Positions 27,139-36,950 of a stretch of 64,000 bases of DNA are shown here, piece after piece. The stretch lies in NCBI GenBank assembly GCA_022241785.1, contig JAKOMP010000010.1, forward strand, positions 87 to 64,086. Direction: 5' to 3'. The notes under the pieces were generated by a model, which saw only the letters and a program-made list of their open reading frames with translations, searched no databases and was not told the origin of the DNA. The stretch's first letter is position 1. The number at the start of each line of letters is the position of its first letter. A program made the translations under genes and the position numbers. Source of the DNA: Cyanocohniella sp. LLY (GTDB lineage Bacteria > Cyanobacteriota > Cyanobacteriia > Cyanobacteriales > Nostocaceae).

Positions 27139-27735
27139 ATGAGTTTTTCGCCAAAATTAGTTGCCCTAGGTGAGTATCTAGCTGGTGAGTTTAATAATCA
27201 AGAACAAGCTTTGGCAGATCCAGCTTGGTATGTTCATTTGCGTCTTTGGCAAAGACCAGTTGATTTATTTACAACAGACAGTATCACCTTGTTTGCCGAG
27301 CAAGCTAATATTGTCAACTTAGATCGTCCTTATCGGCAACGAATTATGCGGTTGAGGACTGGTAGCTCTGCGGATGCACCCTTAGAGATACAATACTATA
27401 TGTTCAAAGATCCAGGTGTTTTCATTGGTGCAGGGCTTAATCCTGATTTGCTCCAAACATTAACACCGGATCAATTAGATATATTACCAGGCTGCATCCT
27501 CACAGTTACCCAAACAACACTCACCCCCACTAGCTATAAGTTTGCTGCTACTCAACCGCCAGATACTTGTTGCAGCTTTACTTATCAAAATCAAAGCATA
27601 CAAGTTTCTCTGGGTTTTGCAGCCACATCAACAGAATTTTATAGCTACGATAAGGGAATTGACTCGGATACTGGAAAAGCAACCTGGGGAGCAATTTTAG
27701 GCCCGTATCGCTACACCAAGGTAAAACAGTACTAG
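27139..27735 (+). CDS. cpcT: phycobiliprotein lyase CpcT/CpeT family
   Basis: This 198-aa protein has the CpcT/CpeT beta-barrel fold signature: LAGEFNNQEQALADPAWYVH near the start, LRLWQRPVD, and RQRIMRLR. CpcT attaches phycocyanobilin to Cys155 of the phycocyanin or phycoerythrocyanin beta subunit. The start ATG at 27139 is clear. It is divergent from thf1, and both are photosynthesis genes. Exact substrate among CpcT/CpeT paralogues is not certain. Confidence 0.9.
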   Translation: MSFSPKLVALGEYLAGEFNNQEQALADPAWYVHLRLWQRPVDLFTTDSITLFAEQANIVNLDRPYRQRIMRLRTGSSADAPLEIQYYMFKDPGVFIGAGLNPDLLQTLTPDQLDILPGCILTVTQTTLTPTSYKFAATQPPDTCCSFTYQNQSIQVSLGFAATSTEFYSYDKGIDSDTGKATWGAILGPYRYTKVKQY

Positions 27736-27778
27736 TGGTGCAACAAAGCTAATTTTGTACATCAATATAAAAGCAGTT

Positions 27779-28276
27779 TTAACTGGCCATGCTACGAGGG
27801 ACACCTTCTAAAGCTTCCTCCTCCGTTTCAAAGATTTCAAATACTGTGTCCATCATCGTTACTTCAAATACAAGTTTTGCTTCTGGATGTACATTACAGA
27901 TGCGGAAACTGCCTTTAACTTTATCAGCATCACGCATCCCAGCCACCAAAGACGTAAGACCAGAACTATCAATAAAATTTACCTGACCGAGATTCACAAC
28001 TACATGGCTACTAAGTTTGGAGATACACTCTTGTAACTTCAAGCGAAATTGCCAAGCTGTGGTGATGTCTAGACGACCTGAGGGTGTTAAGACAATCACA
28101 GTATTGCCGTCTTGGGTTGTATAAGTTGCCTGTTCTATCTGAATCACTAAGCCTCCCCGTGACACTAATCTAAATTGAGTTTGGGATTGGTGAGCCAAAA
28201 AACTCGTTTTATAAGCAATTTTTACTTTTACATCACCGGACAAATTACCAGCGATCGCGTAAGTTGCTTGACTCAC
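27779..28276 (-). CDS. STAS-domain anti-sigma-factor antagonist
   Basis: This 165-aa protein has a STAS domain in residues about 50-155: VIVLTPSGRLD, then VVVNLGQVNFIDSSGLTSLV with the conserved Ser (IDSSGL) that is phosphorylated in SpoIIAA-like proteins. The N-terminal 45 residues are an extra beta-rich region. The start is GTG at 28276, the first start in a frame open for the whole length. It would act in partner switching with a serine kinase/anti-sigma factor; none is encoded nearby. Confidence 0.85.
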   Translation of the reverse strand: MSQATYAIAGNLSGDVKVKIAYKTSFLAHQSQTQFRLVSRGGLVIQIEQATYTTQDGNTVIVLTPSGRLDITTAWQFRLKLQECISKLSSHVVVNLGQVNFIDSSGLTSLVAGMRDADKVKGSFRICNVHPEAKLVFEVTMMDTVFEIFETEEEALEGVPRSMAS

Positions 28277-28392
28277 CAGTCACACAATTATCCAGTACTG
28301 ACACTTGAGCTTAACAAGCTACATCAGTAAAAGTCACTTTTTCAAGTGCTTACCTTAGTAGTTTAACTCACCAAAACAATGCTGAGTACCTT

Positions 28393-29439
28393 TTAAGTAC
28401 TGGGTGTCCAGTTGACCCAATCTTGGGGCTTTAGGAAAATTTCATACAACTCGGCTTCTGGAGTGTTTGGTTCTGGTTGATACCCGTATTCCCACCGAAC
28501 TAAAGGTGGTAAAGACATGAGAATAGATTCTGTCCGACCGTTGGTTTGCAGGCCAAAAATCGTACCTCGGTCATAAACCAAGTTAAATTCTACATATCTC
28601 CCGCGACGGTAAAGTTGAAAATTGCGTTGGCGATCGCCATATTCCATGCCATGTCGTCGTTTGACAATGGGCACATAGGCGGGCAAAAATGCTTGACCAC
28701 AGTCTTGAACAAAAGCAAACAATTCTTCCCAAGTGCGTGGTGCTGGTTTTCCTACTTGGTTGCTGTATACCGCCGCCGCCCCATGAGGGTCTGTACCACC
28801 ATACAAACCACTGTCACTATGTTGATAATCAAAAAATAGACCACCAACACCCCGTGTCTCATTCCGATGCTTGAGGTAGAAATATTCATCACACCAGCGC
28901 TTAAACACTGGATAATATTCTGGGTTATGCTTGTCGCAAGCCTGCTTCAGCGTTTGATGTAAATGTTTAACATCTTCGGCAAAAGGATAATAGGGTGTCA
29001 AGTCAACACCACCACCAAACCACCACACTGGCCCTGCTTCAAAATAGCGAAAATTCAGATGGACTGTAGGCACATAAGGATTGCGTGGGTGTAATACCAT
29101 TGAAGTGCCAGTTACATAAAAGCTATGTCCTTCAGCATCTGGTCGTTGGGCTAGAATCGAAGGCGGTAGGCGATCTCCCCAAACTTCTGAAAAACCTACA
29201 CCGGCTTGTTCAAAGACTGCTCCATCGCGTAATATGCGCGATCGCCCACCACCACCTTCTGGGCGTTCCCAACCATCTTCGTTAAACTGACTTACACCAT
29301 CGAGTTCCGTCAAATTTTGAGAAATTTCATCTTGCAAACGTTGCATAAACTGACGAACCCTAGTCTTACCGTCAGTCGGTGGTAAAAACTCAGATGATGA
29401 TGCTGCTGCTACAGTTGGTGTTTGTGAGTTAGTCAACAT
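28393..29439 (-). CDS. hemF: coproporphyrinogen-III oxidase, oxygen-dependent
   Basis: This 348-aa protein has the HemF signature: [19 protein letters not shown]-like segments and [15 protein letters not shown]. HemF decarboxylates coproporphyrinogen III to protoporphyrinogen IX with O2 as oxidant, in haem and chlorophyll synthesis. The 310-bp upstream region (29,440-29,749) shows no gene. Cyanobacteria usually carry HemN as well for low-oxygen conditions; that is not in this window. Confidence 0.97.
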   Translation of the reverse strand: MLTNSQTPTVAAASSSEFLPPTDGKTRVRQFMQRLQDEISQNLTELDGVSQFNEDGWERPEGGGGRSRILRDGAVFEQAGVGFSEVWGDRLPPSILAQRPDAEGHSFYVTGTSMVLHPRNPYVPTVHLNFRYFEAGPVWWFGGGVDLTPYYPFAEDVKHLHQTLKQACDKHNPEYYPVFKRWCDEYFYLKHRNETRGVGGLFFDYQHSDSGLYGGTDPHGAAAVYSNQVGKPAPRTWEELFAFVQDCGQAFLPAYVPIVKRRHGMEYGDRQRNFQLYRRGRYVEFNLVYDRGTIFGLQTNGRTESILMSLPPLVRWEYGYQPEPNTPEAELYEIFLKPQDWVNWTPST

Positions 29440-29749
29440 AGATTCCCGAACCTAAATTACAATTTTCAAAAAGCCACAAATTAATTAATTTAAACATTTG
29501 TGGGTAATACTAGCGAATTATTTGGCTTAATCTGCCCAATCTGCTTTTCTCTTACTTATTGAGGATTTACACAATTGCTGGGCATAACTAAAGTTATTTT
29601 CCCTCAAATGCGTATAGGCTTGTATATTGACTGAGTTTGTTTTGTACTTCTTGATGGAAACATTCTGGTGACATTACCAGACTCTGGTTAACTAGTCTAC
29701 AAGCACTACCAGAGTTACCAGCAAGTGCGTAGCTAGGAGGATTAGGCAA

Positions 29750-30274
29750 ATGCGAGGTTGGTTATCCAAATTCATCCACCGCAAGCGTCGTCGATTTTGT
29801 GCTTCTTTGGTACGGACGTATCGAGAAATTAGTTCGGCTTCTGTAGATGAATTATGGCTCAAGGTGGTTGACTTAACAGATGTTTCCTGGCACCCACTAT
29901 TAAAAAGTACCAACGTACCCTACGGATTAGTACCTAAACCCGGATTAATTTACCAAGCGGTCACACGCTTTTCACCAATACCCATCCGCATTTTTGTTGA
30001 GCGTGTTAATCCTAACGAAATGTTAAGTATCCGGATATTAGCAATTCCTGGACTCGAAGAACGAGTGACCTACAAAGTAGAGTCTACAGTTTGTGGTACT
30101 TGTTTATCTTATTCGGTCACTTTACGGGGTTGGTTATCACCGTTAATTTGGTCATTATCGCGCCCATATGCAGATCGTGTCGCGCGTTCCCTTGTTGATG
30201 CTGTAGAACAGGCTGCGTTACCAGGGGTATCAGGTAAGAAAAAATCCCTCAACGATAGTTGTTTTGATTTTTAG
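29750..30274 (+). CDS. SRPBCC (START-like) family protein
   Basis: This 174-aa protein starts at the ATG after GGAGGATTAG. The pattern of a basic N-terminus (SKFIHRKRRRFC), an amphipathic helix (SASVDELWLKVVDLTDVSW), a core of alternating beta strands (IPIRIFVERVNP, TYKVESTVCGTCLSYSVTL) and a long C-terminal helix (PYADRVARSLVDAVEQAA) is typical of SRPBCC/polyketide-cyclase-like proteins, which bind a hydrophobic ligand. Ligand unknown. It stands alone, upstream of mrp. Confidence 0.65.
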   Translation: MRGWLSKFIHRKRRRFCASLVRTYREISSASVDELWLKVVDLTDVSWHPLLKSTNVPYGLVPKPGLIYQAVTRFSPIPIRIFVERVNPNEMLSIRILAIPGLEERVTYKVESTVCGTCLSYSVTLRGWLSPLIWSLSRPYADRVARSLVDAVEQAALPGVSGKKKSLNDSCFDF

Positions 30275-30465
30275 AGGCTAGAGGCTAGAGTCTAGAGGTT
30301 AGGAAGGAGATGAAACAGAAAGTTTTTGTGACTAGCCCGGAGTTTCCCCCAGTCCCCATTACCCCTTTTGCCCCTTATCCCCAGTCACCAAAGAAAGTTA
30401 AGATCTTAATTAGAACATAATAAAATTTTCTTAACTTTTGTTACTGCGGTAACAGTGAACACAAT

Positions 30466-31536
30466 ATGTACGATGTCCTCGATGCCCACTCTGTCTTAGA
30501 AGTGTTGCGACCAGTGCAAGACCCAGAACTCCGCAAGAGTTTGGTAGAACTGAATATGATTCGCAACGTCAAAATTGATCAAGGTAAGGTGAACTTTACT
30601 TTGGTCTTGACGACACCTGCTTGTCCTTTACGTGAATTTATCGTTGAAGATTGTGAGAAAGCTGTTAAAAAGCTACCTGGCGTTACAGAGGTAAGCATAG
30701 AAGTGACAGCAGAAACACCACAGCAAAAAAGCCTACCCGATCGCAGTGGCATTACTGGTGTCAAAAATATTTTGGCTGTTTCCAGTGGTAAGGGGGGTGT
30801 AGGTAAAAGTACGGTGGCAGTGAATGTAGCCGTGGCTTTAGCGAAAACTGGGGCGAAAGTCGGATTACTGGATGCCGATATTTATGGGCCCAACGATCCC
30901 ACCATGCTGGGTCTAGCTGATGCTCAAATTGTGGTGCGTTCCACAGAACAAGGTGAAGTTTTAGAACCTGCCTTTAATCATGGTGTCAAATTAGTCTCAA
31001 TGGGCTTTTTGATTGACCGAGATCAGCCAGTGATTTGGCGGGGCCCCATGCTCAATGGTGTGATTCGCCAGTTTCTCTATCAGGTGGACTGGGGAGAGCT
31101 AGATTATTTAATTGTTGATATGCCACCGGGAACAGGCGATGCTCAGTTAACTTTAACTCAGGCAGTACCCATGTCTGGGGCAGTAATTGTGACTACACCG
31201 CAAACAGTAGCATTGTTAGATTCACGGAAGGGACTGAAAATGTTCCAGCAGCTGAACGTACCTGTTTTGGGAATAGTAGAAAATATGAGTTACTTTATTC
31301 CCCCGGATATGCCAGATAAACAGTATGACATCTTTGGTTCTGGTGGTGGTTCCAAGACAGCATCAGAGTTGGGAGTGCCTTTACTCGGTTGTATCCCCCT
31401 GGAAATTGCTACGAGATTTGGCGGTGATAACGGTGTGCCTATAGTTGTGGCTGATCCCGATTCAGCTTCGGCAAAAGCACTAACTGCGATCGCTCTCAAC
31501 ATCGCAGGTAAGGTATCAGTTGCTGCCCTGACATAA
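30466..31536 (+). CDS. mrp: Mrp/NBP35 family Fe-S carrier ATPase (ApbC-like)
   Basis: This 356-aa protein has an N-terminal MIP18/DUF59-like domain (residues 1-85) and a P-loop ATPase domain with SGKGGVGKST (residues 107-116), then DMPPGTGDAQ. Mrp/ApbC proteins bind a 4Fe-4S cluster between two subunits by a CXXC motif and pass it to target apoproteins. Here the usual CPxCG segment reads FIPPDMPDK, so the two Cys are missing. The protein may therefore lack a bound cluster. A perfect hairpin (31558-31581) separates it from rodA. Confidence 0.9.
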   Translation: MYDVLDAHSVLEVLRPVQDPELRKSLVELNMIRNVKIDQGKVNFTLVLTTPACPLREFIVEDCEKAVKKLPGVTEVSIEVTAETPQQKSLPDRSGITGVKNILAVSSGKGGVGKSTVAVNVAVALAKTGAKVGLLDADIYGPNDPTMLGLADAQIVVRSTEQGEVLEPAFNHGVKLVSMGFLIDRDQPVIWRGPMLNGVIRQFLYQVDWGELDYLIVDMPPGTGDAQLTLTQAVPMSGAVIVTTPQTVALLDSRKGLKMFQQLNVPVLGIVENMSYFIPPDMPDKQYDIFGSGGGSKTASELGVPLLGCIPLEIATRFGGDNGVPIVVADPDSASAKALTAIALNIAGKVSVAALT

Positions 31537-31557
31537 TAAATTTTTAATTTTTGTCTG

Positions 31558-31581
31558 ATTCCTAGGCCATAACCTAGGAAT
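31558..31581. terminator. hairpin between mrp and rodA
   Basis: ATTCCTAGG-CCATAA-CCTAGGAAT is a perfect 9-bp stem 22 bp after the mrp stop. There is no strong U-tract after it, so it may be a weak terminator or an mRNA stability element between mrp and rodA. Confidence 0.45.
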
Positions 31582-31660
31582 ACAGATTATTAATATAGTC
31601 AAGCTATAGTCATTAAATTTAACCTCAAACAGCTAAAGTCTAAAAATTGCACATTACACA

Positions 31661-32977
31661 ATGTTATTAAAACGTTCAGTCCCCAAAAGTCGCTGGCAGT
31701 ATTGGTTCAAGCCTTGGCAACAAATGGATTGGCTACTATTTTTTCTGACTTTCGGTGTCAGTATGTTTGGTGGCCTGATGATCTTCAGTACGGAACTTAC
31801 ACAGCCTGTTGCTGACTGGTGGTGGCACTGGTTGATGGCTGGTATTGGCGTTGTACTCGCATTGCTTGTAGCACGTATTCCTTATGAAAACCTGATTCAG
31901 TGCCACTGGGTCACATATGCACTGACCAACCTCAGCCTGATTGCTGTGATGATCATTGGTACTAGCGCCAAAGGCGCACAGCGATGGATTACTATTGGTA
32001 GCTTTAATGTGCAACCATCAGAATTTGCCAAAGTGGGCATAATTATCACCTTGGCGGCTGTGTTACACAAACGCACAGCTTCCACCCTGCCAAATGTGTT
32101 TCGCGCGTTGGCTGTTACGGCTCTTCCTTGGGCATTGATCTTTTTACAACCAGATTTGGCCACATCCTTGGTATTTGGTGCCATCGTCTTAGGAATGCTC
32201 TACTGGGCAAATGCTAATCCAGGCTGGCTCATCCTGATGATTTCACCAGTAATTTCTGCCATTCTCTTTAGTGTCAATTGGCCCTTATCAGCACCGATAG
32301 TTTTATTCGACGAACTATCTTTTGGAATTTTAGGGTTAGTTTGGATAGTTGCTATGGGGATTATTGGTTGGTTAACTCTCCCTGGGCGGAAATTTGCCCT
32401 TAATGGTATTGGTGCATCGGCTCTTAACCTCTTAGGTGGAGAATTAGGAGTTTTTGCCTGGAACCATATATTGAGAGATTATCAAAAAGACCGCCTCACG
32501 GTATTTCTTAAACCAGGATACGATATCTTGGGTGTTGGCTATCACCAGCATCAGTCTCGCATCGCCATTGGTGCTGGGGAAATTTGGGGATGGGGTTTGT
32601 TTAAAGGCCCCATGACACAACTAAATTTTGTGCCTGAACAGCATACAGACTTCATTTTCTCCGCCGTGGGCGAAGAATTTGGTTTTGTGGGTTGTTTGGT
32701 GGTGCTGTTTACTTTCTGCTTGATTTGCTTTCGTTTGTTGCGGATAGCTCAAACTGCTAAAGATAACTTTGGCTCATTGTTGGCCATTGGTGTGTTATCA
32801 ATGATCGTGTTTCAGTTACTTGTGAATGTGGGGATGACAGTGGGTTTAGCCCCTGTGGCTGGTATTCCCCTACCTTGGATGAGTTACGGGCGTTCAGCCA
32901 TGCTGACTAATTTCCTGGCGTTAGGAATAGTAGAATCGGTAGCAAATTTTCGGCAACGACAAAAATACTATTATTGA
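31661..32977 (+). CDS. rodA: rod-shape-determining peptidoglycan polymerase RodA (SEDS family)
   Basis: This 438-aa protein has about ten membrane helices and the SEDS motifs GSFNVQPSEFAKVGIII near residue 110, LKPGYDILGVGYHQHQSRIAIG (first half of the catalytic region) and TDFIFSAVGEEFGF. RodA polymerises glycan strands during lateral wall growth, with a class B PBP partner. The length is near that of cyanobacterial RodA. It is separated from mrp by a hairpin. Confidence 0.95.
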   Translation: MLLKRSVPKSRWQYWFKPWQQMDWLLFFLTFGVSMFGGLMIFSTELTQPVADWWWHWLMAGIGVVLALLVARIPYENLIQCHWVTYALTNLSLIAVMIIGTSAKGAQRWITIGSFNVQPSEFAKVGIIITLAAVLHKRTASTLPNVFRALAVTALPWALIFLQPDLATSLVFGAIVLGMLYWANANPGWLILMISPVISAILFSVNWPLSAPIVLFDELSFGILGLVWIVAMGIIGWLTLPGRKFALNGIGASALNLLGGELGVFAWNHILRDYQKDRLTVFLKPGYDILGVGYHQHQSRIAIGAGEIWGWGLFKGPMTQLNFVPEQHTDFIFSAVGEEFGFVGCLVVLFTFCLICFRLLRIAQTAKDNFGSLLAIGVLSMIVFQLLVNVGMTVGLAPVAGIPLPWMSYGRSAMLTNFLALGIVESVANFRQRQKYYY

Positions 32978-33068
32978 GTCAAAGCTAAAGTAGTAAAGAA
33001 CCCTAGACTTTTGACTAGGGACTAATGATAAGTATTAAGCTATTAACAGTAAACCAGCGAGGCTAAAC

Positions 33069-33269
33069 ATGATGATTCTGCCTGGAACCACAGTTCGCGT
33101 TAAAAATCCCGCAGATACCTATTATCGCTCCGAAGGACTTGTACAACGCGTGAGTGATGGCAAGGTAGCTGTATTATTTGAAGGCGGTAACTGGGATAAA
33201 TTAATTACCTTTCGCCTGTCAGAGTTGGAAGCTGTAGAACTGACAGCAGGACGCAAAAAAGGAAAATAG
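33069..33269 (+). CDS. ndhS: NDH-1 complex subunit NdhS (ferredoxin-binding)
   Basis: This 66-aa protein has the SH3-like NdhS core: [36 protein letters not shown], then [13 protein letters not shown]. NdhS is a peripheral subunit of cyanobacterial and plastid NDH-1 and forms the docking site for ferredoxin in cyclic electron flow. A basic C-terminus (GRKKGK) fits this role. The start is one of two adjacent ATGs. It sits between rodA and a HAS-barrel protein. Confidence 0.9.
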   Translation: MMILPGTTVRVKNPADTYYRSEGLVQRVSDGKVAVLFEGGNWDKLITFRLSELEAVELTAGRKKGK

Positions 33270-33335
33270 ATTAGTCATCAGTCATGAGTATCAAGACAAT
33301 GACTAAGAACTAGTGACCCAGAACTCATAACTACG

Positions 33336-33992
33336 ATGCGCCTACCTTTACCACAGTTTGCCACAGGCGATCGCCACCCTAACCACATTGCGGAGGTGAT
33401 CGAGACTACTTCTACGGAATTTTTGGCCCAGTGCTTGGAACCAGAAGACTTGAGTTTCCCACCCATGCCACCTTTTGGTAGTTGGGTCTGTTCTGTCGAT
33501 GAAGAGTCAGGCAATCAAATTTATGCTGTGGTGTATTATGCCACGACCATGCCCATAGATTCTGTACACCGGGCCGTGGCTTTGGGATTGTCATTACAAG
33601 ATTTACGCGAAGAACAACCCCAAATATTTGCCATGCTCAAAACAGAATTTCGGGCGGCCATCGTGGGATTTGAGCAACCGTCCCAGACTCTAGGCTATAA
33701 CCAAGGAATATATCAGTATCTACCACCCCGTCCACCGCAAATCCATCAGGCTGTTTATCGATGTGAACCAGAGGCAATCATCAAATTCACTGAGGGATTA
33801 GATTTTTTGCGGACACTACTTTCTGTAAATGGGGCGCCAGTGGAGTCATTAGCCGCAGCAGCTATCCGTAATGTCTACCAGTTACGCAAAACTGACCGCC
33901 AATGGCTCATTCAAGCTGGACGCACCCTCAGCTTGTTGTTGAAAGACGACTACGATCGCTTGCGGTTTATATTGAGTCAAATCCATCCTTAG
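33336..33992 (+). CDS. HAS-barrel-like protein
   Basis: This 218-aa protein begins with RLPLPQFATGDRHPNHIAEV, then strands such as STEFLAQCLEP and GSWVCSVDEESGNQIYAVVYY, a pattern I associate with the HAS-barrel domain of cyanobacterial proteins (also found in HerA-type ATPases). The C-terminal half is helical (FLRTLLSVNGAP, RTLSLLLKDDYDRLRFIL). No catalytic residues are evident. It follows ndhS by 66 bp on the same strand and may be co-transcribed. Confidence 0.65.
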   Translation: MRLPLPQFATGDRHPNHIAEVIETTSTEFLAQCLEPEDLSFPPMPPFGSWVCSVDEESGNQIYAVVYYATTMPIDSVHRAVALGLSLQDLREEQPQIFAMLKTEFRAAIVGFEQPSQTLGYNQGIYQYLPPRPPQIHQAVYRCEPEAIIKFTEGLDFLRTLLSVNGAPVESLAAAAIRNVYQLRKTDRQWLIQAGRTLSLLLKDDYDRLRFILSQIHP

Positions 33993-34139
33993 GTAGTTAG
34001 TTCTTGCACAATTACCTAAGTAGTGTAGAGACAGCTTTTGCATTTTTTGTCAGGGTGGCTTTTTCATTTATTGCTCGTGGTTTAGTTGATTGCCTCCAAG
34101 GTAATCACAGCTTCACCGTCGCCCCTTAAAGTCCAACCT

Positions 34140-36275
34140 ATGGAACTCATCTTACAAGTTCTTGCTTGGGAACCAACTTCTCAAGTTCTTGGCAAGGAAC
34201 CAATTGTGACCTTTGCTGTGTTACTGTTGGTTATTTTAGTTGTACCCATCCTGTTTGAGCGGCTGAGACTACCAGGATTAGTGGGTTTGGTCTTTGCTGG
34301 GGTAGTATTAGGCCCATCAGGCTGGAATTTATTGGATACAGAATCGCCGCTAATTAGCCTGCTATCCGATATTGGCTTAATCTATTTGGTGTTTGTAGCA
34401 GGTTTAGAAGTTGAACTCAAGCATTTTCGCCGCGGTCGAAAACGCTCCTTGGGATTTGGTAGCTTGACATTCATTCTTCCCCTGATTGTCGGCACCTTAA
34501 TAGGCAAGTTTTTTGACTTTGGCTGGAATACTTCGATTTTAATTGGCTCTTTGTTAGCTTCCTATACCCTTTTGGCATATCCCATTATCAGTCGTCTGGG
34601 AGTAGTCAATAATGAAGCTGTCACAATTAGTCTGGGAGCGACAATTTTTACCAATCTGAGCGCCCTCTTAGTATTAGTTGTTTGTGTAGCTATACCTGAG
34701 GGTGGGGCATTGGGTTGGACTTGGCTACTCAGTTTATTAACTTGGTTAAGTATTTACTCCATCATCATTTTGGTGGGATTTGATTGGGCGGGTAAAGAAT
34801 TTTTTCGGCGTTCGGGCGATGACGAAGGTAACAAATTTTTATTTGTGTTACTGACCGTGTTTCTGGCGGTGGTGGGCGCTCAATTTATGGAAATCGACAA
34901 GATTTTTGGCGCTTTTTTAGCAGGTTTAGCAGTTAATGAAGCCGTGGGTGAAGGGCCAGTTAAAGAAAAAGTGGTGTTTGTGGGCAGCGTCTTATTTATT
35001 CCCATTTTCTTTGTTGACTTTGGCTTAATTATTGATGTACCTGCTTTGATTACCAGCATTACTACCCTCAAGTTAACGTTGTTGATTGTAGTCGGTTTAA
35101 TTGCCAGTAAATTTATCGCCGCATTCTTGGCGAAATTAGTTTATCGCTACAACTGGCAGGAAATGCTGACTATGTGGTCGCTATCGATACCCCAAGTAGG
35201 TACAACTTTAGCAGCCGCTTTAGTGGGATATCGAGCTGGGTTACTGCCAATACAAGTATTAAACAGTATTTTTGTTTTAATGCTTGTCACCTCAATCTTA
35301 GGTCCATTAATTACCAGTCGCATAGCAGTGGCTTTGACTTCTACACCAGTAACAGAAGTAGTCACCCCAAATTTATCTGACCAGAACACTGGAGTCAAAC
35401 AAAGTCCGTGGACGATAGTTGTACCTATCTACAATCCGCAAACTCAGCAGTATTTGCTGGAAATAGCGGCTCTATTAGCACAGCAAGCACATGGTCGCAT
35501 TGTACCGCTAGCGATCGCTACAGCTGCTGCTCACATGGATGCACCACAGTTAGAAGCTTCTCTGGGCCGAAGTGAACGGTTATTGGCCAAAGCCACAGCC
35601 CAAAGTCGCCTGCTGGGAATAGAAGCAGAACCATTACTGCGAATTGATGACGCTTTTGCTCCAGGAATTACCAGGGCGGCTCGTGAACAAAAGGCTGGTT
35701 TGATTGTCATGGGTTGGGGGAAACGCACTGGTTTAAGGGCGCGTTTATTTGGCAATGTGATTGATAACGTATTGTGGACAGCTCATTGTCCAGTGGCGGT
35801 GACACGTCTGATGGACTCACCGAAAAAATTTCAACGTATTTTAGTACCATTGGAAAATTTAACAGCATCAACACTGCAACCCATACAATTTGCCCAAATG
35901 TTGGCAGAAGCCAATCAAGCCCAAGTGACGGTGCTGAATGTGTGCGATCGCCGCACTAGTTCTAGTAAAATCGCAGCCAGGCGATCGCATCTCGCCCGAT
36001 TGGTATCTAAATTAGCTGTGTCCAATCCCCCAGAAGTTCAAATCATCGCTCACGAAAATGTTGCCCAGGCAATTCTCCAAGCAGCACGATTATATGATTT
36101 AGTAGTGTTACCTTTTACACGTAATCGCATAAATCCTAGTGGGTTAGCTATAAGCGATGTCACAACTCAGTTAGCAGGACAACTTACTTGCTCTATTGTC
36201 ATGCTCGGTGAACCGCAACACGCCCAAACAGGCATATTACTAACGGGTATTTCCCCCACGACAGCTGTTGTTTAA
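34140..36275 (+). CDS. cation:proton antiporter (CPA2) with C-terminal USP-like domains
   Basis: I prefer the ATG at 34140 (711 aa); the frame also opens at TTG 34086. The first 400 residues form about 12 membrane helices with the CPA2 pattern (LVGLVFAGVVLGPSGWN, LVFVAGLEVELKHFRRGRKR, KIFGAFLAGLAVNEAVG). Two universal stress protein-like regions follow (about 415-560 and 565-690; GLIVMGWGKRTGLR, VVLPFTRNR). USP domains may bind nucleotides to regulate transport. It would exchange Na+ or K+ for H+ and is likely important for pH or salt tolerance. The HD hydrolase gene follows 27 bp downstream. Confidence 0.9.
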   Translation: MELILQVLAWEPTSQVLGKEPIVTFAVLLLVILVVPILFERLRLPGLVGLVFAGVVLGPSGWNLLDTESPLISLLSDIGLIYLVFVAGLEVELKHFRRGRKRSLGFGSLTFILPLIVGTLIGKFFDFGWNTSILIGSLLASYTLLAYPIISRLGVVNNEAVTISLGATIFTNLSALLVLVVCVAIPEGGALGWTWLLSLLTWLSIYSIIILVGFDWAGKEFFRRSGDDEGNKFLFVLLTVFLAVVGAQFMEIDKIFGAFLAGLAVNEAVGEGPVKEKVVFVGSVLFIPIFFVDFGLIIDVPALITSITTLKLTLLIVVGLIASKFIAAFLAKLVYRYNWQEMLTMWSLSIPQVGTTLAAALVGYRAGLLPIQVLNSIFVLMLVTSILGPLITSRIAVALTSTPVTEVVTPNLSDQNTGVKQSPWTIVVPIYNPQTQQYLLEIAALLAQQAHGRIVPLAIATAAAHMDAPQLEASLGRSERLLAKATAQSRLLGIEAEPLLRIDDAFAPGITRAAREQKAGLIVMGWGKRTGLRARLFGNVIDNVLWTAHCPVAVTRLMDSPKKFQRILVPLENLTASTLQPIQFAQMLAEANQAQVTVLNVCDRRTSSSKIAARRSHLARLVSKLAVSNPPEVQIIAHENVAQAILQAARLYDLVVLPFTRNRINPSGLAISDVTTQLAGQLTCSIVMLGEPQHAQTGILLTGISPTTAVV

Positions 36276-36302
36276 TTTTTGGAGTTCCCTGGGAAAAATA
36301 TC

Positions 36303-36875
36303 ATGCTCTCAGAACGATTTACCGCAGCGTTGACATATGCTACCCAACTCCATCAAAAACAGGTACGGAAAGGTTCAGGGGTTCCCTATATCGCCCACTT
36401 GTTAGGTGCTACTAGTATTGCTTTAGAATATGGTGCCAACGAAGATGAAGCGATCGCCGCCTTGCTTCATGATGCCATTGAAGACCAAGGAGGGGCTGCC
36501 ACACGAGCAGAAATTCACCACCGTTTTGGAGAAAATGTCACAACCATTGTAGATGGTTGTACTGATGCCGACACCATACCTAAACCCCCTTGGCGACAAC
36601 GCAAAGAGACATATATTGCCCACATTGCCACCGCCTCCCCCTCAGTGTTACTGGTATCAGCGGCAGATAAACTTTACAACGCCCAATCAATTCTCAAAGA
36701 TTATCGTTTGCTGGGTGAAACACTGTGGCAACGCTTTCAAGGTGGTAGAGAAGGGACGCTGTGGTATTATCGCGCCCTGGTAGATGCTTTTAGCAACAGG
36801 GGAAGCACACCGCTAGTGGCAGAATTAGCACGAGTAGTTACAGCCATTGAGTTACTGACATCTAATAAAAAATGA
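36303..36875 (+). CDS. HD-domain hydrolase, small alarmone hydrolase/MESH1-like
   Basis: With the ATG at 36303 the protein has 190 aa; the frame also opens at TTG 36279. It has the HD phosphohydrolase motif of SpoT/MESH1: GVPYIAHLLGA (His32), LLHDAIEDQGG (His56, Asp57, Glu60-Asp61) and AADKLYNAQSI for the conserved Asp/Asn. No synthetase domain is present. It could hydrolyse (p)ppGpp or other nucleotides. It follows the antiporter by 27 bp, so the two are probably co-transcribed. Confidence 0.85.
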   Translation: MLSERFTAALTYATQLHQKQVRKGSGVPYIAHLLGATSIALEYGANEDEAIAALLHDAIEDQGGAATRAEIHHRFGENVTTIVDGCTDADTIPKPPWRQRKETYIAHIATASPSVLLVSAADKLYNAQSILKDYRLLGETLWQRFQGGREGTLWYYRALVDAFSNRGSTPLVAELARVVTAIELLTSNKK

Positions 36876-36950
36876 AGGCTGAAGGCTGAAAAAATTCATC
36901 AAAACTCCTGGGTTTGAAACCCTGTGCTTCACTTCGACAAAGCTCAGTGA

